Shown here one piece after another: positions 6,418 to 11,090 of a stretch of DNA of 11,090 bases; the stretch's first letter is position 1, and the number at the start of each line of letters is the position of its first letter. Under the pieces are notes generated by a model. The model saw only the letters and a list, made by a program, of their open reading frames with translations, was not told the DNA's origin and made no database searches. The stretch is taken from positions 1-11,090 of the forward strand of contig CAYZPY010000083.1 of NCBI GenBank assembly GCA_964480425.1, given 5' to 3'. The translations under genes were made by a program, and so were the position numbers. This DNA comes from CAYYMD01 sp964480425 (lineage in GTDB: Bacteria > Planctomycetota > Phycisphaerae > SM23-33).

Positions 6418-7092
6418 TTATTGGTCCTTGTTGTTTTCGTCCTGCCGGTCGTCTTTTTCGGGTTCGGTTTCGCCCTGGGGTTCTTGCTGCTGGTTCTCTG
6501 CGGGCTGGTCGAGGTCTTCGGGGTTTTGGTGGCGGGAAGATTCTTCCTGTGACTGAGGCGTGGTCTGTTGTTCTTCCAGAGGGGATTCCTGCTGTTGTTG
6601 TGGCGTCCGGGATTTTGCCGCGGCGGCTTTGTGGCGTTTTTCGGCCCGGCGTTTTCGTCGGGACTGGCCCGGCGACTTTCCGCTTTGGGGCGGCGGGGTT
6701 TGCTCCACCAGTTGGAGGACGACCTGCTTTCCGGCATCGCCAATACGTCTTTCGGCCAGGTGAATGATTCGCGTGTATCCGCCCGGTCGGTCGGCGTATC
6801 GCGGTGCTATTTCGTCGAACAGTTTCTGGATGACGGTGTTATCTGCAGGTTCGCCGTCGGCGTTGAACATTTCCCTGTCACCGATGGCCGAAATCACCCG
6901 CCTGCGCGCGTGCAGTGTGCCTTCTTTTGCCAGAGTAATGAGTTTCTCGACGAATCGCCGCAGCTCTTTTGCCTTTGTCTGGGTGGTGCGAATGGCCTCG
7001 TGCTGAAACAGCGCAACGGCCATGTTGCGCCGTGTGGCCTTGCGGTGCGGCGTGTTTCTGCTGAGTTGTTTGCCTGCCATGCGATGACGCAT
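6418..7092 (-). CDS. rplQ: 50S ribosomal protein L17 with a long low-complexity C-terminal tail
   Basis: The first 130 residues are a standard L17, starting MRHRMAGKQLSRNTPHRKAT and including FQHEAIRTTQTKAKELR, GGYTRIIHLAERRIGDAG and VVLQLVE. L17 lines the polypeptide exit region of the large subunit. The remaining 94 residues are unusual. A basic stretch (138-162, rich in K and R) is followed by a disordered Gln/Glu/Pro-rich stretch (164-224) containing QQQQ, EEQQ and QQQEPQ and ending NNKDQ. Most bacterial L17 proteins stop at about 115-140 residues. No frameshift is needed to explain the tail; it is continuous in frame to the TAA. A purine-rich GGAAAG precedes the ATG. It is the last gene of the alpha-operon set, after rpoA. 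Confidence 0.95.
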   Translation of the reverse strand: MRHRMAGKQLSRNTPHRKATRRNMAVALFQHEAIRTTQTKAKELRRFVEKLITLAKEGTLHARRRVISAIGDREMFNADGEPADNTVIQKLFDEIAPRYADRPGGYTRIIHLAERRIGDAGKQVVLQLVEQTPPPQSGKSPGQSRRKRRAEKRHKAAAAKSRTPQQQQESPLEEQQTTPQSQEESSRHQNPEDLDQPAENQQQEPQGETEPEKDDRQDENNKDQ

Positions 7093-7125
7093 TGTAATTC
7101 TTTCCGTCTGTTGGTTGGGTTGTAA

Positions 7126-8145
7126 TTACTCGCTGCCCGCCGCGGCGCCCTGCTGCTGAGGGATGGGCACGTTCATGCCCAGCGACAGTCCCAGTTCCTG
7201 CAGTTTCCGTTTGACCTCGCGGAGGGATGTCTTGCCGAAAGCCCGAACCTGAAGCAGTTCGTTCTCTGTCATGTTTACCAGCTGACCGACGGTTTCTATG
7301 TGCTCCGATTCGAGGCAGTTGCTTGACCTTACCGACAGGTCGAGTTCGTGGATGCTCATGTTGAGTTTTCGGCGCAGTTCGTCGTCGACTTCCTTGTGCA
7401 CCTCGGCCGGGGCCGATTCGACAATCTTCTCGCCGAGTTCGAAGTACTCCACGAAGGGGTTAAGATGCTTTCTTAGAATCTTGCCCGCCTCGACCATCGC
7501 CATCTCGGGATTGATGGTTCCGTTTGTCCATATTTCCATTATCAGCCGGTCGTAGTTGGTTTTCTGCCCTACGCGGGTGTCCTCTGTTCGATACCTCACT
7601 CGCCGCACGGGGGAGAAGAACGCATCCACGTAAATCCGACCTTTCTCAGGTTCGATTTCCGGGTCGCCCATTTCTTCGGACGGCACGTATCCACGTCCCT
7701 TTCTGACGGACATTTCCAGGTCGAACGCCACGTTATCCGTAAGCGTCGCCAGGACCAGCTCGGTGTTCATGATTTCGATAGCTGGTGAGGACTCCACCAT
7801 CTCTGCGGTCACCGGGCCCTTTACTTCGCTGTGAACGTGAAGGGTTTCGGGCGTGTCGGAGTGCGATTTGACCACGAGACTTTTGACGTTCAGAATGATG
7901 TCGGTGACATCCTCCAGAACGCCCGGCAAGGAGGAAAACTCGTGCTCCGCCCCTGCGATTCTGACACTCGTAACGGCGGCGCCTTCCAGGCTGCTGAGCA
8001 GCACCCGGCGCAGCGCATTGCCGATAGTGGTCCCGAATCCGCGCTCGAACGGTTCGACGACGAACATTCCATAGGTCGGCGACGATACTGCCTGATCGCT
8101 GACCACCCGCGTTGGCAATTCCAGGCCGCGCCACCTTATACGCAT
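7126..8145 (-). CDS. rpoA: DNA-directed RNA polymerase subunit alpha
   Basis: The 339 residues contain both domains of the alpha subunit. The N-terminal assembly domain (about 1-235) has EPFERGFGTTIGNALRRVLL (31-50) and KTNYDRLIMEIWTNGTI (195-211). The C-terminal domain (about 262-325) contains SVRSSNCLESE (271-281), whose R273 and N276 correspond to E. coli R265 and N268 that contact UP-element DNA, followed by FGKTSLREVK and GLSLGM. A short Gln/Ala tail ends the protein. Translation start is strongly marked: GGAGG (plus-strand 8155-8159) lies 9 bases before the ATG. It sits between rpsD and rplQ as in most bacteria. The 62-base spacer from rpsD is AT-rich and could hold a promoter, but no good box pair is visible. 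Confidence 0.98.
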   Translation of the reverse strand: MRIRWRGLELPTRVVSDQAVSSPTYGMFVVEPFERGFGTTIGNALRRVLLSSLEGAAVTSVRIAGAEHEFSSLPGVLEDVTDIILNVKSLVVKSHSDTPETLHVHSEVKGPVTAEMVESSPAIEIMNTELVLATLTDNVAFDLEMSVRKGRGYVPSEEMGDPEIEPEKGRIYVDAFFSPVRRVRYRTEDTRVGQKTNYDRLIMEIWTNGTINPEMAMVEAGKILRKHLNPFVEYFELGEKIVESAPAEVHKEVDDELRRKLNMSIHELDLSVRSSNCLESEHIETVGQLVNMTENELLQVRAFGKTSLREVKRKLQELGLSLGMNVPIPQQQGAAAGSE

Positions 8146-8207
8146 ATAACGTTGCCTCCAAACTGTAATCTAAACATATTCATGCTCTTATAATCTATCC
8201 TGAAAGG

Positions 8208-8840
8208 TTACTTGCTGCAGAATTCCACAATGAGTTCTTCTTCGACCGGGATGGTCACGTCTTCGCGCGTAGGCAGCGCCAGGACTTCGCCGGCGGGCGC
8301 CTGTGCGTCGAGTTTGAGCCAGTTCTGCACGTGCGGTTCGCCGATTTCTTCCAGGCAGGCGCGAACGAGTTTCCTGGAACTGTCGGAATCCTTTACGGTG
8401 ATCTTGTCGCCTACGTTCACCAGGTACCCGGGCTTGTTTATTCGCCTGGCGTTGGCGTGAATGTGTCCGTGCGTAATGCACTGCCTTGCCGCCTTTCGTG
8501 AGGCCGCCATGCCCAGTTTGTAGATGACGTTGTCCAGACGCCTTTCCAGCAGGGTCAGCAGCGCCGCGCCGGTGTTGCCCTTTTGGCGCTCCGCCATCCG
8601 GTAATATTTCATGAACTGTCTCTCGAACAGCCCATAGTATCGTTTGACTTTCTGCTTCTCGCGAAGGCGCACGCCATATTCGGTGAGCCGTCTGCCCCGC
8701 CAGTGGTGCTGCCCGGGTGGGGAATTCCGCCACTGGCGCTCCATGGGGCATTTTGCTGTTTCGCACCTGGCACCCTTGAACATCAGCTTGATGCCTTCGC
8801 GTCGGCATAATTTACACGATGGTCCGATGTAACGTCCCAT
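8208..8840 (-). CDS. rpsD: 30S ribosomal protein S4, zinc-binding form
   Basis: The 210-residue S4 is a primary 16S rRNA-binding assembly protein. The N-terminus has the four-cysteine zinc motif at C9, C12, C26 and C31, the same positions as in the zinc-containing Thermus protein. The S4 RNA-binding domain covers about 98-160 (RRLDNVIYKLGMA, CITHGHIHANARRINKPGY). It ends VEEELIVEFCSK as expected for the family. AGGAG lies 11 bases before the ATG (plus-strand 8852-8856). It lies between rpsK and rpoA. S4 autoregulates this operon in some bacteria, but I see no matching pseudoknot leader here. Confidence 0.98.
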   Translation of the reverse strand: MGRYIGPSCKLCRREGIKLMFKGARCETAKCPMERQWRNSPPGQHHWRGRRLTEYGVRLREKQKVKRYYGLFERQFMKYYRMAERQKGNTGAALLTLLERRLDNVIYKLGMAASRKAARQCITHGHIHANARRINKPGYLVNVGDKITVKDSDSSRKLVRACLEEIGEPHVQNWLKLDAQAPAGEVLALPTREDVTIPVEEELIVEFCSK

Positions 8841-8872
8841 TATTCTCTATACTCCTGTGTCAACACAACGGG

Positions 8873-9256
8873 TCAGACCCGCCTGCGTTTTTTGGGTCGG
8901 CAGCCGTTGTGCGGTATCGGGGTTATGTCTTCTATCGAAATTATTTTGAGTCCGGCGGCCTGGAGGGCCCTTACGGCACTTTCGCGCCCGCTTCCGGGAC
9001 CCTTGACTTTCACTTCCACTTCGCTTACGCCCATTTTTTTCGCCTCGCCGGCGGCCCTTTCGGCGGCTCTTTGCGCGGCGAAGGGCGTGCTCTTGCGGGC
9101 GCCCTTGAAGCCCATTTTACCGGCCGACGACGTGCAAACCACTTCGCCGTTGCGGTCCGTAATGGTGATGAGCGTGTTGTTGAACGTGGCCTTGACGCAA
9201 ACTATCGCCTTGCCGAGACTCTGTCTTACTCTTTTGCTTCTGCGTCCCTTTGCCAT
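8873..9256 (-). CDS. rpsK: 30S ribosomal protein S11
   Basis: The 127 residues are full length. It starts MAKGRRSKRVRQSLGKAIVC, continues ATFNNTLITITDRNGEVV and SSAGKMGFKGARKSTPFAAQ, and ends with IEDITPIPHNGCRPKKRRRV, the conserved basic tail. S11 forms part of the platform of the small subunit near the mRNA exit. The start is 2 bases after the rpsM stop. Its ribosome binding site AAGGAG (plus-strand 9268-9273) lies inside the last codons of rpsM, so translation of the two is probably coupled. Confidence 0.98.
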   Translation of the reverse strand: MAKGRRSKRVRQSLGKAIVCVKATFNNTLITITDRNGEVVCTSSAGKMGFKGARKSTPFAAQRAAERAAGEAKKMGVSEVEVKVKGPGSGRESAVRALQAAGLKIISIEDITPIPHNGCRPKKRRRV

Positions 9257-9258
9257 TA

Positions 9259-9642
9259 TCAGCGCATCTCCTTGACTGACCTTTTACCGGCCACTGTTTT
9301 GCGCGGTCCTTTGCGGGTTCGTGCGTTGGTCCTGGTTCTCTGCCCGTGCACCGGCAGGCCCCGGCGATGCCTGAATCCACGATAGGTGTGTATGTCCCGT
9401 AATCGAGATATATTCTGCTGGACCTGGCGGCGCAACTGACCCTCTATAATATACTCGTTTTCAATAACCGAGGCAATATGGGAGAGTTGCTCGTCGGTGA
9501 GTTGCTTGGCTCGCATCTGTGGGTCCACTTCGGCCTTGGCGCAGATATTCTCGGCGCTTTTGGGTCCGATTCCGTATATATATCTCAGTGCGATTCTGAC
9601 GGGCTTGTTGTCCGGTATGTCGACTCCAACTATACGCGGCAT
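9259..9642 (-). CDS. rpsM: 30S ribosomal protein S13
   Basis: The 127-residue protein starts MPRIVGVDIPDNKPVRIALR and shows the YIYGIGPKSAENIC helix-hairpin-helix region. It ends with the conserved basic segment YRGFRHRRGLPVHGQRTRTN (89-108) and RTRKGPRKTVAGK. S13 sits in the head of the small subunit and contacts tRNA and the large subunit. GAGGTG is 4 bases before the ATG. It follows rpmJ after 19 bases and precedes rpsK by 2 bases, in canonical order. Confidence 0.98.
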   Translation of the reverse strand: MPRIVGVDIPDNKPVRIALRYIYGIGPKSAENICAKAEVDPQMRAKQLTDEQLSHIASVIENEYIIEGQLRRQVQQNISRLRDIHTYRGFRHRRGLPVHGQRTRTNARTRKGPRKTVAGKRSVKEMR

Positions 9643-9661
9643 AATTCACCTCGTTGGTTTT

Positions 9662-9775
9662 TTAACCTTGTTTCTGCTTATGCTTCGGGTTGGTGCATAT
9701 TACCCGCACCACCCCTTTGCGTCGTATTATTTTGCAGTTTTCGCAAATTCTCTTGACCGAACTTTTAACCTTCAT
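9662..9775 (-). CDS. rpmJ: 50S ribosomal protein L36, zinc-binding form
   Basis: This 37-codon gene reads MKVKSSVKRICENCKIIRRK, then GVVRVICTNPKHKQKQG and a TAA. It is the classical 37-residue L36, with the zinc ligands C11, C14, C27 and H32 all present (the C+ type). The ATG at 9775-9773 has a strong AGGAG 8 bases upstream (plus-strand 9784-9788). It sits immediately before rpsM, the usual place. infA, which commonly lies between map and rpmJ, is absent from the 41-base gap upstream. Confidence 0.97.
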   Translation of the reverse strand: MKVKSSVKRICENCKIIRRKGVVRVICTNPKHKQKQG

Positions 9776-9816
9776 AATTCAAACTCCTGCCGTGGGCGGA
9801 TATTTGCACAAGTTCG

Positions 9817-10599
9817 TCATTCCCGGGACGTCAGCACGTCGGCGCCGGCGGCGGTGACGGCCACCGTGTTCTCAAAATGCGCCGAGGGGGAGCGGTCGCG
9901 GGTGAGGATGGTCCACCCGTCGGGCGCGTACTCGACCGCCGAGGTTCCGATGTTGACCATCGGCTCGATGGCCACAACCATGCCTTCCTTCAAAATAATA
10001 TCATTCGCTTCGAGTTCCCTTGAAACGAAGTTCGGCACCTTCGGCTCCTCGTGCATTTCCGAACCGATGCCGTGCCCTACGAACTCTCGCACGACGGAAA
10101 AACCTTCGTCTTCCACGTAATTCTGTATCGCGCGGGCCACGTCCGACCATTTCCGCTCGGGCCCGACCATGCTCACTGCCATTTCCAGAGCGTTCCTGGT
10201 GACCTCGACGAGTTTTCGCGTTCTTGGCGGCACGTCGCCCACCATGTAGGTTTCCGCGGCGTCGCCGCACCACCCGTCGAGGCGGACGCCGAAATCGACG
10301 CTTACTATGTCGCCGTCGCAGATCGTCCTGTCCGACGGTATTCCGTGAACGACCTGCTCGTTGAGGGAAACGCAAATACTGGCGGGAAACGGACCGGCAG
10401 ACCCACGTCCCGGCACGCCCTTGAAAAGACACTGCGCGCCGCGGTTTTGGGAGATTTCCTCGGCCTCGGTGTTCAGACTATTGGTTGTCACGCCGGGCGT
10501 TACTATCTCGCCGATGTGGTTGAGGACCTCTCGCACGATCCGGCCGGCCCGTCGCATCTTGGCGATTTCCTCGGTAGTTTTCAGTCTTACAGCAACCAA
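9817..10599 (-). CDS. map: Methionine aminopeptidase, type I
   Basis: Map removes the initiator methionine from nascent proteins. The 260 residues are full length for the bacterial type I enzyme. All five metal ligands are present: D102 in VDFG, D113 in GDAAETY, H176 in GHGIG, E212 in IEPM and E243 in HFENTV. The substrate-contacting H85 is in VVHGIP. The start codon is TTG (10599-10597), giving the expected (M)VAVRLKTTEEIAKMRRAGRI. AGGA lies 7 bases upstream and no in-frame ATG gives a family-like N-terminus. It begins 12 bases after the adk stop, so the two are co-transcribed. GTT at codon 2 rules out an alternative just downstream. Confidence 0.97.
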   Translation of the reverse strand: MVAVRLKTTEEIAKMRRAGRIVREVLNHIGEIVTPGVTTNSLNTEAEEISQNRGAQCLFKGVPGRGSAGPFPASICVSLNEQVVHGIPSDRTICDGDIVSVDFGVRLDGWCGDAAETYMVGDVPPRTRKLVEVTRNALEMAVSMVGPERKWSDVARAIQNYVEDEGFSVVREFVGHGIGSEMHEEPKVPNFVSRELEANDIILKEGMVVAIEPMVNIGTSAVEYAPDGWTILTRDRSPSAHFENTVAVTAAGADVLTSRE

Positions 10600-10611
10600 T
10601 TCCTATTCCTG

Positions 10612-11090
10612 TTATTGGGACGATTCGAGACTTTGCAGTTCGTCGAGCAGTTTTTGACCTACCTGTTGGGCGGGCTTGTTTCCGTCGACCTCGATAATTT
10701 TGAGCCCGTGGTTATTACCCTTGGAATTATTACGATAATACTCCACGACCGGTGTGGTAAGATTTTTATACGCCTGGAGGCGTTTTTTGACCGCATTTTC
10801 GGTGTCGTCCTGTCGATGGACGAGTTCGCCGCCGCATTGGTCGCAGATGCCGGGCTTTTGCGGCGGCATATTTTTTTCGTGGTATACCCTGCCGCATTCG
10901 GGGCAGACGCGCCTGCCCGTTATGCGTTCCACTATCGTGTCGTAATCGGCGGATATTATTATGACGGCGTCCAGTTCTTCGCCGGCGCGGGCGAGTCGCG
11001 AGTCCAGCGCCTTTGCCTGGTGAACGGTCCGCGGGAATCCGTCGAGCAGCAGCCGGTCGCCGCCGCCGGTCAGCGCCTTGACCATGACGT
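10612..11090 (-). CDS. adk: Adenylate kinase, C-terminal part, zinc-containing LID
   Basis: The gene enters from the right edge; about 159 codons are seen, lacking the N-terminal P-loop. The fragment shows the AMP-binding LLLDGFPRTVHQAKALD stretch, and ITGRRVCPECGRVYHEKNMP at the start of the LID. Two paired cysteine motifs (CPEC and CDQC, 19 residues between) form the zinc site known from Gram-positive and some other long-form enzymes. It continues RQDDTENAVKKRLQAY and VVEYYRN, with IIEVDG near the end. Adk interconverts ATP, ADP and AMP. It is followed by map at 12 bases, matching the usual secY-adk-map order, so secY should lie just beyond the edge. Confidence 0.97.
   Translation of the reverse strand, partial: VMVKALTGGGDRLLLDGFPRTVHQAKALDSRLARAGEELDAVIIISADYDTIVERITGRRVCPECGRVYHEKNMPPQKPGICDQCGGELVHRQDDTENAVKKRLQAYKNLTTPVVEYYRNNSKGNNHGLKIIEVDGNKPAQQVGQKLLDELQSLESSQ

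Noticed and set aside
6246..6767. Long plus-strand open frames opposite rplQ and the HIT gene
   Set aside because: They are antisense to firmly identified genes. Their Gly/Arg/Phe-rich composition is what the complement of the Gln/Glu/Pro-rich tail would give.
8856..8867. TGTGTCAACACA inverted repeat next to the rpsD ribosome binding site
   Set aside because: It has only a 5-bp stem with a 2-base loop, too small to claim as an S4 regulatory site without conservation.

Overview
The window is ordinary bacterial chromosome with moderately high GC (high fifties by eye, not computed). Most of it is a conserved housekeeping block. A three-gene accessory operon sits on the opposite strand. No mobile element, CRISPR array, tRNA or rRNA gene was seen. 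Small ribosomal proteins with full zinc motifs, a 71-residue protein of a type I associate with planctomycetes, and an RplQ with a long tail suggest Planctomycetota, possibly Phycisphaerae. That assignment is inference from protein character only.

Left edge (1-579). The minus strand carries the first 25 codons of ispG (isoprenoid MEP pathway). Upstream of it is a small gene of unknown function with a good ribosome binding site and its own intrinsic terminator. The 191 bases between that gene and the plus-strand operon must hold two divergent promoters, of which only weak candidates are visible.

Plus-strand operon (580-4115). Three genes are packed together: a class I SAM-dependent methyltransferase, a LarA-type nickel-pincer racemase or epimerase homologue with all four key catalytic or ligand residues, and a cytoplasmic GAF-SpoIIE (PP2C-type) phosphatase. 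The second and third genes overlap as TAATG. A strong 9-bp hairpin lies at the end of the methyltransferase gene, just before larA. This is the most interesting part of the window, because a sensor phosphatase is tied to a metabolic racemase homologue and a methyltransferase without any of the usual partners of either.

Minus-strand block (4149-11090, read right to left). The order is adk (partial), map, rpmJ, rpsM, rpsK, rpsD, rpoA, rplQ, a HIT-family gene, queG and folE. The first eight are the end of the spc operon and the alpha operon in canonical order, except that infA is missing between map and rpmJ. rpmJ is only 37 codons long. queG (last step of queuosine synthesis) is followed by folE (GTP cyclohydrolase I, first step of both folate and queuosine synthesis). 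folE has its own near-consensus promoter placed so close to the start codon that its mRNA should be almost leaderless.
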